From: Candidatus Peribacteraceae bacterium
GTDB lineage: Bacteria > Patescibacteriota > Gracilibacteria > Peribacterales > Peribacteraceae
Length of the DNA stretch: 64,000 nucleotides
Direction of reading: 5' to 3'
NCBI GenBank assembly: GCA_028703445.1
Contig: JAQVMW010000002.1
Location: forward strand, 62,001 to 126,000
This document shows positions 1 through 8,984 of the stretch, piece by piece. The stretch's first letter is position 1. Each line of letters begins with the position of its first letter. Below the pieces are notes generated by a model that was given only the letters and a program-made list of their open reading frames with translations, searched no databases and had not been told where the DNA came from. The position numbers and the translations under genes were made by a program.

Positions 1-1080
1 TGCCTCAACAAGACTTCCCCGCGCTCCCTCCTTCGCTTCAACGTGCTTCATGAACTCGTCCATGCCCAGCAAATGTGCAATCTGCAGATGCATACCGATT
101 TGTTCGATACCGTCGAACGATGCTGTGCCCATGAAGCGGAGGCCTATACCGTTTCTTGCCGCGTACTCGCAGAAGATGGCATCCTGGATGAAGTAGACCT
201 CTCGCTGGAGGAATGCAGGAGCGGACTGACGAATGTGAGTTGTAAGCGCTTCGGAGAGAAGGCCTGCTCTGATTTCGCTGCCGCGGACATCAAAGACAAA
301 ATTGAAACAGCGCTCAGAAACTGGGAGAGGGAGTCAGGAAAGGATCTGCCGTCTTGCTATGACCTGACGGGTGAGGGAATGACAACAGGGATGGCACGCT
401 TGGATAGCCGCATCCTCTCGATGATGGAAGGACTGAACGGCGCCTGCACTCCCGGATGCCCGACGAAGTACGAAAACACCATTGGCAACAATCTCTGCTA
501 CATCGGCCAGTGCGTTGAGCAGTCTATTGAGCAGTCACGCGTCATTCCGGGCCGCATGGCACTGGTCGTGGGCGATGAATCCTTCCCCTGGGACTCCTGC
601 GCACTCGAAAATTCCCAGGCAGGCGGAATGATTACGCTGCCCGCCATCTCGCCCCCCCTCACGCCCGCCTACAATCCGCGCCTGCTCGTGGAAACGCTGG
701 ATCGCGCGCTCTGCCAGTTGAACGGACTTCCCTCTTCCACGCCCCCAATCCTCTGTCAATTCGACTATCAGCGCAGGCTGAATATCCCCACCAGTGACTA
801 CGTATCGACGGTGCTCAGCTTCACGTCGCAAATTGAAGAAAACGACACGCCGACTGCCTCGCTGCAGCGCATGACGCAGGGCATGGCCACGCGCATCGGC
901 ACTTCGCTGCTTACGCGCTACCTCTCGTGGGCGGGTACCGCCCTTTCCGACACGCTGCGCACGGGCAACCAGCTATTGAACTCAATGGAAAAAACGAAAT
1001 TCCCGCTTAGTACCTGCCCGCGTATCGCGACAGAGAAACCTGATTTCTGCGCCGCTTCTGCATCTTCATCGCCGGAATGA
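1..1080 (+). CDS. Zincin-like protein, 5' end outside the window
   Basis: The frame is open to the left edge, so the protein is N-terminally cut; the first possible internal start in view is a GTG at 43. Near the visible start is an HELVH sequence, the HExxH zinc-binding signature of metallopeptidases, followed about 30 residues later by HEAEAY, whose glutamate could be a third zinc ligand. The rest is Cys-containing and Pro/Leu-rich with no family I recognise. The stop overlaps the next start as ATGA (1077-1080), so the two genes are translationally coupled and probably act together outside the membrane. Whether it is an active peptidase cannot be told without the missing N-terminus. Confidence 0.6.
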   Translation, partial: CLNKTSPRSLLRFNVLHELVHAQQMCNLQMHTDLFDTVERCCAHEAEAYTVSCRVLAEDGILDEVDLSLEECRSGLTNVSCKRFGEKACSDFAAADIKDKIETALRNWERESGKDLPSCYDLTGEGMTTGMARLDSRILSMMEGLNGACTPGCPTKYENTIGNNLCYIGQCVEQSIEQSRVIPGRMALVVGDESFPWDSCALENSQAGGMITLPAISPPLTPAYNPRLLVETLDRALCQLNGLPSSTPPILCQFDYQRRLNIPTSDYVSTVLSFTSQIEENDTPTASLQRMTQGMATRIGTSLLTRYLSWAGTALSDTLRTGNQLLNSMEKTKFPLSTCPRIATEKPDFCAASASSSPE

Positions 1081-2639
1081 AACATATTCCCATTCTCCTC
1101 GCCGGCATTCTTGCGCTCTCCATCGCCGCGACGGCGAACGCTGCAGGAGATCAGTACGCCGACTTGAAGCCGGTCTCTCCCTACTTGGAGCGAGTGGTTC
1201 GTCGCGTACGCGCTGGGCTGGATGCCGCGGGCGGCGGTGATTCCTCCTCTGATCGAGTACTCAAGCTCTTCTGGCTCGATAAAATCACCGGTGCCATCTT
1301 GCTCACGGTCGATACGGATCTGCGCATCGTGGAACAGCAACAGGACCTGACCGAAAATTCGCCGTGCCTGCGTATCGATACGCTCATCATCGAAGGATGG
1401 ATGGAGCGGGCGAGGAAACGGAAAAATGATGCCCTCGATGCGGGGCGCATCTCGGAGGCAACGAAACTGATTTCGATGCAGCGGTACCTGAATAACCGGT
1501 ATAAAGCACTGCTCCTGGGCGCGAGGGACCCCGTGTATGTGGATGAGGAAGAGGGATCACTCTACGGCTTTGATCCGCCGCCCTACTGGTGTTGCCCGGG
1601 CGATGTGGAGAAAGGCGAACGGGATACCACGTGCACGCAGGTGACGGATGATGCAGGGTACTCTGAATGTATGAGCGCAAGGGGAGAAGCCTTCAAGCGG
1701 CGTTACGCCTGCGTGCAGGCAGGCTGCACATCAACGGAAACGGGGGGAGCAGATGAAGGGGAACCGTGTCCCTTCAGTACCGACTATCTGCCGCCAACCG
1801 GTGTCGGGTATGGATGCGACCTCTCGGTCTTGCAGAACCGCACAGGTGTCCCCGACGGCATCACGAAGGAAATTGAGAGTCTGCAGAAGTTGATCAATGA
1901 CCGGGATGCCGCAATCGCAGACATTGGAACGGTCAAAGACACCATCGTGAATCTGGAACAGCGTCTGGGTGGAGGAGGAACGGATCTCTCGAATTTCGGA
2001 GGAGGAGCGAGTGACAAACGAAAACACCAAGTGAAGAATGGATGCCTTGCGGAAGATGAGAAACTCCCCGAGGGCATCGCCTTCTGGGCGCGCCGCGGCC
2101 CTTTCTCGTTCTCGCCGAATGAACTCGTCCTCATGCCGAAACTCTCAATCCTGTGGAATGCATGGGGCAACCAGCGCCTTCCTCCCGCCTATCTGCGCAA
2201 TGCCAATCAATTGCCCGAGGGAACGCCTGAGCGGGAAGCCGCGGAAAATATGGAAAATAACATGCTCTTTTGGCTGCTCGGCGCGCGTTCGGATGTGCAG
2301 CAGTACCTTCAAAAGTTCAGCGTAAGTCAAGCCAAAGAGGAGAGCACGCAGATCGCCAAAACCATCGATGCTCCTCTCCGGGTCATCGAGACGCTCACGC
2401 CGCTTCGCAAGGAGGTGCGCGAGCTCGCGCTAGCTGTGCAGACTTCCGACAAGGGACTGCGAAAATTCGTACGTGACTATGCGGCGTTCTTGCGTACTTC
2501 CTGCATCTTCCGTCCTTGCAACGAACAGCTGGACCGTATCTTAAAGATCATCTTCGCGGATGAGTGTTTTCCGTATGTGAATGGGGCGGCTCTCGATGAG
2601 GACGTAGCGGAAAAATGCAAAAATGCCGCCGGGATCTAA
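1077..2639 (+). CDS. Exported Cys-rich protein of unknown function
   Basis: 520 aa. The N-terminus is a clear signal peptide: a short basic start (MKH), a hydrophobic stretch to about residue 20, and an AxA-type cleavage site (ANA-AGD) near residue 22. The mature part has many cysteines between residues 165 and 240 (CC, CMSA, CVQAGC, CPF, CDL), a helical stretch around 260-290, and a last third with further Cys (CIFRPC, CFP, CKN), suggesting disulfides after export. It starts within the stop of the zincin-like gene upstream, so both are co-translated. No domain recognised; a surface or secreted structural partner of the upstream protein is a guess. Confidence 0.7.
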   Translation: MKHIPILLAGILALSIAATANAAGDQYADLKPVSPYLERVVRRVRAGLDAAGGGDSSSDRVLKLFWLDKITGAILLTVDTDLRIVEQQQDLTENSPCLRIDTLIIEGWMERARKRKNDALDAGRISEATKLISMQRYLNNRYKALLLGARDPVYVDEEEGSLYGFDPPPYWCCPGDVEKGERDTTCTQVTDDAGYSECMSARGEAFKRRYACVQAGCTSTETGGADEGEPCPFSTDYLPPTGVGYGCDLSVLQNRTGVPDGITKEIESLQKLINDRDAAIADIGTVKDTIVNLEQRLGGGGTDLSNFGGGASDKRKHQVKNGCLAEDEKLPEGIAFWARRGPFSFSPNELVLMPKLSILWNAWGNQRLPPAYLRNANQLPEGTPEREAAENMENNMLFWLLGARSDVQQYLQKFSVSQAKEESTQIAKTIDAPLRVIETLTPLRKEVRELALAVQTSDKGLRKFVRDYAAFLRTSCIFRPCNEQLDRILKIIFADECFPYVNGAALDEDVAEKCKNAAGI

Positions 2640-2737
2640 AAGGGAGCAACGGTCTATCAGAGGGGAATTCCCGAGCAGTGCGCCGATATTCTGATACTCT
2701 ATCATTCCTCGTGGATACCCGCTCTCTATACCATCAC

Positions 2738-5700
2738 ATGAAAGCCTCCGACTTTGTTCATCTCCACTGCCACAGTACCTACTCCCTCCTCGAGGCTCTC
2801 CCCAGCCCCGAAGAGATCGTGGAACGCGCGAAAGAACTGGACCAGACTGCCGTCGGCATAGCCGATAAAGGCTATGTCTACGGTCTCGTGGAGTTCTACC
2901 AGGCGGCAAACAAGGCGGGGCTCAAACCGATCCTCGGGTTCGAAACCTACGTCGCTGCCCGCACGCGCCTCGACCGGGAGACCGGAACCGACACCAAGCG
3001 CTACCCCTTGGTCCTGCTCGCGGAAAACGAGGAGGGCTACTTAAATTTGCTCAAGCTTGCCACGCAGGCCGCCCTCGAAGGCATGTACTACAAGCCACGG
3101 GTAGATAGCGAGCTCCTGAGCAAGTACGGCAAGGGACTCATCGCCCTCACGGGCCCGATCTCGGGTGCCATTCCGCAGGCGGCTCTGGTGGAAGATGGGG
3201 AACGCATCCAGGAACTCACGGAGCTCTATCGATCTTTCTTCGGTAAAGATAACGTCTATTTCGAATTGATGGATCTTCCGCGTGTCACGGGACAAAACGA
3301 GGTGAATCAGCAACTCATTGCATGGGCAAAGAAGTTGAATGTCCCCCTGGTCGCCACATGCTCCAGCCACTACTGCCGTCCGATGGACAGCGAGGCACAC
3401 GACGTCCTGCTCTGCATCCAGAAGAACGCGAACGTCGCCGACCCCACACGTTTCTCGATGCGCGACAGCGACTTCTCTATGCGCCCGTTTGAAGAGTTGG
3501 AGCAGGCATTCGCCCACGTTCCGGAAGCGCTTGCAAATACCCGCGCGATCGCCGACCGCTGCTCCGTCGCTTTGGAATTGGGAAAGTACCGCATCCCCCG
3601 TTACCCGGTACCGAAGGGCACCACCGAGGAATCCGAGCTCTCCCGCCTCGCGGGAGAAGGCTTCGCACAGAGGTACCCGAACGCCACGCAGGAACAGAAG
3701 GAGCGTCTGAAACATGAGCTTTCCGTCATCAACAGCATGGGATTCGCCGGATACTTCCTCATCGTGGCCGATTTCATCAACGAGGCGAAGCGGAGGGGGA
3801 TTGCCGTGGGACCCGGGCGCGGATCGGCTGCCGGGTCCATCGTGTCCTACAGCCTGAACATCACGACGCTTGATCCCCTGGAACACGGACTTCTCTTTGA
3901 GCGGTTCCTCAACCCCGAGCGCATCTCGATGCCGGATATTGACACGGATTTTGCCGACACGCGGAGAGATGAAGTGCTGGGATACGTCCGCGACAAGTAC
4001 GGCAACGACCGGGTCGTGCAAATCTGCACGTTCGGAACGCTGGCGGCCCGTGCGGCCGTGAAAGACGTGGGTCGCGCCTACGGCGTACCGTTCCTCGAAA
4101 TGAATGCACTGGCGAAGCTCATTCCCGAACGCCCCGGAACCACGCTGAAGGACGCCATGGAAACAACGGAACTGAAGGCGGCCTACGACGCCAACGAAAC
4201 CTACCGAAAGATCATCGACACCGCGTTCAAGCTGGAGGGAAAAGCGCGCCATGTCTCGGTGCACGCGTGCGGCGTCATCATCACGCCGGAGCCCACTGTG
4301 CACTTTTCCGCGCTCCAGCGCGCTCCCAAGGACGAGAACATCATCATCACACAGTACGAGGCAAAACCGCTGGAGGCGCTGGGGCTTCTGAAAATGGACT
4401 TCCTGGGGCTCACGAACCTCACGGTCATCCAAACAACGTTGGAGATCATCCGGCGTCTCTACGGCATGCAGATCGATATGGCGCATTTGCCTCTGGACGA
4501 CAAAGCCACGTACGAGCTGCTGCAGCGCGGAGACACGACGGGAGTGTTCCAGCTGGAATCCGCCGGGATGCGCCGGTACCTGAAGCAACTTATTCCCACG
4601 ACATTCAACGACATCACCGCGATGGCGGCGCTCTTCCGCCCGGGACCCATGGAATGGATCCCAAGCTTCATCAAGCGCAAACACGGCAGGGAACAGGTCG
4701 CATACCTCCATGCGGACGTGGAACCCATTTTCCGCGAGACCTACGGCATCGGCGTCTACCAGGAGCAAATCCTGCAGCTCGCCCGCGTGTTCGCCGGTTA
4801 TTCATTGGGAGAAGCGGATCTCCTGCGGCGCGCCATCGGGAAAAAAATCAAGAAAGAGCTCGACGCGCAGCGGGACAAGTTCATCACGGGAGCGGCGAAG
4901 AAAGGACACGGGCAGGCACTGGCAGAGAAGATTTTCGACGATGTCATCCTGCCGTTCGCAGGCTATGGGTTTCCCAAGGCGCATGCCGCCGGTTATGCGC
5001 GCATCGCGTTTGAAACCGCGTACTTGAAGGCGCACTTCCCGACGGAATTCATGGCGGCGCTTCTCTCCAGTGACGCGCAGCGGACGGACCGCGTGATGAT
5101 CGAGATCGAGGAGTGCCGCCAGATGAGCATTCAGGTGCTCCCGCCGGACATCAACGAATCGCTTCGCCACTTCACCGCCATTCCGCCGGAAGGAGCCAAA
5201 TTCCTGCGCGGCACCGCCCAGAAAGGTCTGCCCGCCGAAGCCAAAGGCGCGAAGGCGGGATCTATTCGCTTCGGCCTGAGCGCCATCAAGGGCATCGGGG
5301 ACAGCTCGGTGCAGCAGCTTATCGCCGTCCGCGAAGCGGGAGGGAAATTTACGTCGATCGAAGACTTCGCTCATCGCGTTCCGTCGAAGGTCCTCAACAA
5401 AAAACTTCTCGAGGCTCTCGCCAAATCCGGCGCATTCGATTCTCTCGGGGAGCGACGAACATTAGTGGAGCACTACGAACATATCGTGGACTATGCCAAA
5501 TCCTGCGGGGATGTTTCTACGGCGCAGCACGATCTTTTCGCTGCGACGAGCGCCAGCATGGATGACGCGAAGATCAATTTCCCGAAGGTGCCCGAAGCGA
5601 CGGCGCTTGAGAAACTCCAGTGGGAGAAAGAGACGCTCGGCATGTACGTCAGCAGCCACCCGCTCGCGGGACTGAAGAAGTACATCGGCAAGAAGGCGCA

Positions 5701-6526
5701 ACTCATTGCCGACCTGACTGCGAAGGACAGCGGCAAGAAGGTGAAAATCGCCGGCCTCGTCGAGAGCATCAAACGCATCACGACCAAAAAAGGCGAAACG
5801 ATGGCCGTCATCCTGCTCGAGGACCCGACGGGGAAAATCGAAGTGACGCTCTTCCCGCGCGTCTACGCCGAATTCGCCCAGCTGTTGGAGCTCCCTGATT
5901 CGGTGCTCGTCGTGGGAGGAACGGTGGACATGCGAGCCGGGCAACTCCAGATTCGCGTCGATGCCCTCAAGCGTGCTGTCCTCTCCACGATGATCGCGCA
6001 TGCAAGGGCAGAAGGATTCTTTGATGAGGAAGAGGCGCGCCATGGCCTCTCTATCATGCGCAAGCGCCTCGATGAATCGGAAGAGATTGATCTGGTGGAT
6101 GAGGAGGGAAATGTCATTGCCGGCGAAACCGTAATAGTGGGTGAGACTGTACAAACGAATGACTTCTACGGACCCTTAAGCGCATGGATCTTGAAGGGAA
6201 TGCCGATTACGGATCTCCTGCAGGAAGTGGGTTTCACGGACACCGAGGCTCCGAACCCCGCAACAGAAGAGGCAAAGCCCAAAAAAAAATCGACGGAGCT
6301 CAAAACCTACTCCACCGAGATTTCCATCCACACGATCAAGCTTCCGGAACGCGCGCCCAAGAAACTCCTGCTCGATTTAAAGCACGTACTCGAGACATTC
6401 CCGGGCAAGGAGAAAGTACAGCTTAAAATCGGCGGCCAATTGATCCCGCTCCCGCTCACGATCAACATGTCGACGATTTTGGAAAAGAAGATCGAAGATG
6501 TTCTGAGCGAGTATGCAACAACATGA
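2738..6526 (+). CDS. dnaE: DNA polymerase III subunit alpha
   Basis: 1262 aa, replicative polymerase catalytic subunit. The PHP domain opens the protein, with HLHCHSTYS at residues 8-16. GPGRGSAAG lies near 360, the catalytic PDIDTDF near 400, and the third aspartate in KMDFLGL near 553. A helix-hairpin-helix region follows, and an OB-fold (VKIAGLVESI...) sits near residue 1000. The frame extends 41 codons further upstream, but the ATG at 2738 gives the family-standard N-terminus and those extra residues overlap the previous gene. A TATACC box just before the ATG may make the transcript leaderless. The last ~100 residues, after a Lys-rich linker, are variable. The stop overlaps tsaC as ATGA. 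Confidence 0.97.
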   Translation: MKASDFVHLHCHSTYSLLEALPSPEEIVERAKELDQTAVGIADKGYVYGLVEFYQAANKAGLKPILGFETYVAARTRLDRETGTDTKRYPLVLLAENEEGYLNLLKLATQAALEGMYYKPRVDSELLSKYGKGLIALTGPISGAIPQAALVEDGERIQELTELYRSFFGKDNVYFELMDLPRVTGQNEVNQQLIAWAKKLNVPLVATCSSHYCRPMDSEAHDVLLCIQKNANVADPTRFSMRDSDFSMRPFEELEQAFAHVPEALANTRAIADRCSVALELGKYRIPRYPVPKGTTEESELSRLAGEGFAQRYPNATQEQKERLKHELSVINSMGFAGYFLIVADFINEAKRRGIAVGPGRGSAAGSIVSYSLNITTLDPLEHGLLFERFLNPERISMPDIDTDFADTRRDEVLGYVRDKYGNDRVVQICTFGTLAARAAVKDVGRAYGVPFLEMNALAKLIPERPGTTLKDAMETTELKAAYDANETYRKIIDTAFKLEGKARHVSVHACGVIITPEPTVHFSALQRAPKDENIIITQYEAKPLEALGLLKMDFLGLTNLTVIQTTLEIIRRLYGMQIDMAHLPLDDKATYELLQRGDTTGVFQLESAGMRRYLKQLIPTTFNDITAMAALFRPGPMEWIPSFIKRKHGREQVAYLHADVEPIFRETYGIGVYQEQILQLARVFAGYSLGEADLLRRAIGKKIKKELDAQRDKFITGAAKKGHGQALAEKIFDDVILPFAGYGFPKAHAAGYARIAFETAYLKAHFPTEFMAALLSSDAQRTDRVMIEIEECRQMSIQVLPPDINESLRHFTAIPPEGAKFLRGTAQKGLPAEAKGAKAGSIRFGLSAIKGIGDSSVQQLIAVREAGGKFTSIEDFAHRVPSKVLNKKLLEALAKSGAFDSLGERRTLVEHYEHIVDYAKSCGDVSTAQHDLFAATSASMDDAKINFPKVPEATALEKLQWEKETLGMYVSSHPLAGLKKYIGKKAQLIADLTAKDSGKKVKIAGLVESIKRITTKKGETMAVILLEDPTGKIEVTLFPRVYAEFAQLLELPDSVLVVGGTVDMRAGQLQIRVDALKRAVLSTMIAHARAEGFFDEEEARHGLSIMRKRLDESEEIDLVDEEGNVIAGETVIVGETVQTNDFYGPLSAWILKGMPITDLLQEVGFTDTEAPNPATEEAKPKKKSTELKTYSTEISIHTIKLPERAPKKLLLDLKHVLETFPGKEKVQLKIGGQLIPLPLTINMSTILEKKIEDVLSEYATT

Positions 6527-7221
6527 CTTTTTTGCATGAACCATCTTCCACGTCTTTCTTTCCTTTCTCACCTTCCTTACTTTCCTTACCTACGATACCC
6601 CTGCTCGTTCTTCCTCCGTCTCCACAGGCCATCGATCAGGCTCTGAACATCCTCTCATCAGGTGGCATCGTCGCCCACGCCACCGAGACCTGCTACGGAT
6701 TCGCCTGCGACCTCACGAATCCCGAAGCTGTGGCACGTCTGTTCGCCATCAAGAAGCGGCCAAAAGATCAACCCGTAAGCGCCCTCTTCCCCTCCGTCGC
6801 GGAAGCGAAGAAGTACGTTTCGTGGAACGACCGCGCCGAAGAGCTGGCGGTTCGCCACCTCCCCGGCCCCCTCACGCTTATCCTCCCACGACACTCCAAT
6901 GCCCCGGTCATTTTCCTCAAACCAGTAAACCAACAAACCAGTAAACCAGTAAACCAAACCGTCGGTATCCGCGTGAGCAGTCATCCCCTTGCCATGGAAA
7001 TCGCACAACGCTTCGGCAAGCCACTCTCCACCACCTCAGCCAACCTGCACGGACAGCCGAATTCTTACAGCGCAGAGGAGATTCTGCGGCAGTTTGAGAT
7101 AAAATCCGCCCAGCCCGACTTGATTCTGAACTCGGGCGTCCTTCTTCCTACCCTGCCATCCACGGTCATTGACCTGACCGATGGAAAAGCACGTACCCAA
7201 CGGAAAGGAAACATCTCGTGA
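6523..7221 (+). CDS. tsaC: Threonylcarbamoyl-AMP synthase (Sua5/YciO/YrdC family)
   Basis: 232 aa. Makes L-threonylcarbamoyladenylate from threonine, bicarbonate and ATP for the t6A37 modification of ANN-decoding tRNAs. The YrdC core starts near residue 45 with GGIVAHATETCYGFACD and continues with the KKRPKDQP loop, PGPLTLILP and STTSANLHG, all family signatures. It overlaps dnaE by 4 bp. The first ~35 residues are hydrophobic and unlike the family, so the true start may be later in frame. Between PGPLTLILP and VGIRVSSHP is an insert (KPVNQQTSKPVNQ) encoded by a DNA mini-repeat at 6921-6960. Confidence 0.92.
   Translation: MTFLHEPSSTSFFPFSPSLLSLPTIPLLVLPPSPQAIDQALNILSSGGIVAHATETCYGFACDLTNPEAVARLFAIKKRPKDQPVSALFPSVAEAKKYVSWNDRAEELAVRHLPGPLTLILPRHSNAPVIFLKPVNQQTSKPVNQTVGIRVSSHPLAMEIAQRFGKPLSTTSANLHGQPNSYSAEEILRQFEIKSAQPDLILNSGVLLPTLPSTVIDLTDGKARTQRKGNIS
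6921..6960 (+). repeat. Tandem mini-repeat inside tsaC
   Basis: About 40 bp made of imperfect copies of ACCAGTAAACC/ACCAACAAACC. It stays in frame and encodes a KPVNQ-type repeat in a loop of the YrdC domain, between two conserved strands. It looks like an intergenic-type simple repeat that expanded or inserted in a tolerated loop. Confidence 0.7.
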
Positions 7222-7613
7222 TTCCCCACTTCTGTATGCCCATTATGAGCCCCGAACAGTATCGGCACATCGCAGATGAGAACATGCCATCATTGCTGCA
7301 GCTGCTGCACAGCGCACGGAACGCCTCAGACCAAAACTGGAAAGAGCACTTCTCCGCACTGTGCGAATCCCCGAAGAAAGCGGATGTCCTGGCCTTTCTT
7401 GCCTTCGCCCGCGGAACCACCGACGAACGGACGCTCCCGAAGATCGATATAAATCTCGTGCAGGCGGCTGGAACGGAATGTACGGCATTGAGTAGCCATG
7501 TATGCCATATCGCGGATGAGCGTATTGCCGCTGCCATAATTGGACTGTATAAAAAAGCCTATCGCTTAGCTCTTCGTTCTTCTTGCACAATGACAGATCT
7601 GCCTGATTCGTAA
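7218..7613 (+). CDS. Hypothetical helical protein
   Basis: 131 aa, not recognised. The GTG start at 7218 overlaps the tsaC stop (GTGA), implying translational coupling; in-frame ATGs at 7236 and 7245 are alternatives. The protein looks alpha-helical and soluble, with scattered Cys and Leu/Ala-rich segments. It resembles in style, though not clearly in sequence, the other small orphans in this window (8352, 21506, 23578, 25563, 26172). Confidence 0.6.
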   Translation: MIPHFCMPIMSPEQYRHIADENMPSLLQLLHSARNASDQNWKEHFSALCESPKKADVLAFLAFARGTTDERTLPKIDINLVQAAGTECTALSSHVCHIADERIAAAIIGLYKKAYRLALRSSCTMTDLPDS

Positions 7614-7655
7614 TGCACGAAACAGGTATACTGGCTCCCGCATACCCCCTCCCCT

Positions 7656-7799
7656 ATGGCCAGAAACGAGAAAACCAGCCCACGCGTCGCCCGCATCGCC
7701 GCACGACTCATGAAGAGGAGCAAAAGCAGGAAAGTGCGCACCGTTTCGGCGAGCGCCCTCACGCAGTCAGCCGACCGCAGCAGGGCAAAAAAACGCTGA
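7656..7799 (+). CDS. Small basic protein, 47 aa
   Basis: Very short frame from ATG 7656 to TGA 7799. The peptide begins MARNEKTSPRVARIAARLMK and ends with SASALTQSADRSRAKKR. I recall short bacterial hypothetical proteins with the same layout (an RNEKTS...VA.IA start and an SALTQ..D tail), so this is probably a real gene of that unnamed group; that is memory, not a search. Strongly basic and possibly nucleic-acid binding. A weak hairpin follows. Confidence 0.65.
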   Translation: MARNEKTSPRVARIAARLMKRSKSRKVRTVSASALTQSADRSRAKKR

Positions 7800-7803
7800 A
7801 TGA

Positions 7804-7821
7804 AAAGGGCGGAGCCCCTTT
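7804..7821 (+). terminator. Weak hairpin after the 47-aa gene
   Basis: AAAGGG and CCCTTT arms around a 6-nt loop, 36 bp before the nrdR start. The T-tract is poor (CTTAG), so termination is uncertain. Confidence 0.3.
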
Positions 7822-7856
7822 CTTAGACTGCGTAAAGCCGAGTAAGCTTTGCGTGT

Positions 7857-8303
7857 ATGCACTGTCCACGTTGTAAAACCACCGATACGGCTGTGATTGA
7901 TTCGCGCATCGCGGAGGAGGGACGGGCAATCCGACGACGACGCGAGTGCGCCAAGTGCAACCACCGCTTCACCACGTTCGAGCGCCAAGAGCTCTCGAAC
8001 CTCATTGTCATCAAGCGTGACGGCACCCGCGAGCCCTACAGCCGCACCAAGCTGGAGCGTGGCATCTGGCTTTCATGCACCAAGCGTCCGATCACGCAGG
8101 AAAAGATCGACCGTCTGCTCACGCGGCTCGAGGAAAAGTGGGGCGGAAACCGCAAAGAAGTCTCGAGCGGAACGATCGGCACCGATGTCATGCGGGAATT
8201 GAAGAAGCTCGATACCGTCGCTTACATTCGCTTCGCCTCCGTACACCGGGAATTCAAGGACGTACAGGAATTTAAGAAAGAACTGGGGCAACTGCTGAAA
8301 TGA
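7857..8303 (+). CDS. nrdR: Transcriptional repressor NrdR
   Basis: 148 aa, the usual length. The N-terminal zinc ribbon has CPRC at residues 3-6 and CAKC near 31-34, with the family-typical ...RRRRECAKCNHRFTTFER between ribbon and cone. An ATP-cone follows from about residue 46 (VIKRDGTREPYSRTKLERG). NrdR senses ATP/dATP and represses ribonucleotide reductase genes at paired NrdR boxes; I see no such box or nrd gene in this window, so its targets lie elsewhere. Confidence 0.96.
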   Translation: MHCPRCKTTDTAVIDSRIAEEGRAIRRRRECAKCNHRFTTFERQELSNLIVIKRDGTREPYSRTKLERGIWLSCTKRPITQEKIDRLLTRLEEKWGGNRKEVSSGTIGTDVMRELKKLDTVAYIRFASVHREFKDVQEFKKELGQLLK

Positions 8304-8317
8304 GAATAGTGACACCT

Positions 8318-8345
8318 TTGACATCCTTTCAAATGACCGTACTAT
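8318..8345 (+). promoter_or_regulatory. Promoter for the 203-aa orphan, probably leaderless
   Basis: TTGACA at 8318-8323, 16-bp spacer, TACTAT at 8340-8345. The ATG at 8352 is only 6 nt after the -10 box, so transcription would start at or next to the start codon. No Shine-Dalgarno sequence is possible. Confidence 0.7.
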
Positions 8346-8351
8346 GCATTT

Positions 8352-8963
8352 ATGCCCCTACATCACTCCTCCATCTCTTCAGAAGAGACCGACAAACTTG
8401 CTACCGCTTTCGACACCATCGAGAAAGCAATCCTCTCGTCCCCGAAAGGTATAGAGCAGCAATGCCTTGCAGAGATGCTCGCTGATATTCAAATACAAAT
8501 GGGAGGAATACTCGCGCCGGAATTGGATGAGGCGACAAAGCAACAGTTCCAACAGTGGAGCAAGAAAGTCAGCGAGACCGGCGGAGTTCTGGGTTTGCTG
8601 GAGCATCTTCACCTCAGTCTTCGCATAGCCAGAGCTATTGCTGCCAGATCCGCTCCCTTGAGCGTGCCACCGGAGAGTCTCGCACTGTTCGTTTGTCGCA
8701 CGGTCTGTAAACTGTGGCTAAGATTTGAGAATCACAATAGTAGCAGGGCACGAGATGAGCACACTGGAATTCAAGCCGATGCACTCGCACGGTTGATCGA
8801 AAAGATCTTGCCCTACCTCCCCGAGGGGGATGAGCGCCGATCAGTGCTCGAAAAAGTGACAATGCTCAAGCGCATCGCGCAGGGGGAGGCGATTCGAACT
8901 GTTCTCGAGGACACTCTGAAAGCGCGGGCAAAGGATCCGGCTCCTGCCCTAGCCGACGGGTAG
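8352..8963 (+). CDS. Hypothetical helical protein
   Basis: 203 aa, not recognised. Predicted mostly alpha-helical, acidic at both ends, no signal peptide or membrane segment. Contains Cys at several positions (CLAEM, CRTVC) but no metal-binding pattern. It has its own near-consensus promoter directly before the ATG, so it is transcribed separately from nrdR. Part of a loose set of similar-sized orphans scattered between housekeeping genes here. Confidence 0.7.
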   Translation: MPLHHSSISSEETDKLATAFDTIEKAILSSPKGIEQQCLAEMLADIQIQMGGILAPELDEATKQQFQQWSKKVSETGGVLGLLEHLHLSLRIARAIAARSAPLSVPPESLALFVCRTVCKLWLRFENHNSSRARDEHTGIQADALARLIEKILPYLPEGDERRSVLEKVTMLKRIAQGEAIRTVLEDTLKARAKDPAPALADG

Positions 8964-8972
8964 TATTGACCC

Positions 8973-8978
8973 TATACT
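8973..8978 (+). promoter_or_regulatory. -10 box of aspS, probable leaderless start
   Basis: TATACT ends 6 nt before the aspS ATG at 8985. No convincing -35 at the right spacing. Confidence 0.5.
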
Positions 8979-8984
8979 CACACC

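Noticed and set aside
3041-4768. 575-codon minus-strand frame inside dnaE
   Set aside because: Antisense shadow of a well-conserved gene; His/Arg/Val-rich with no domain.
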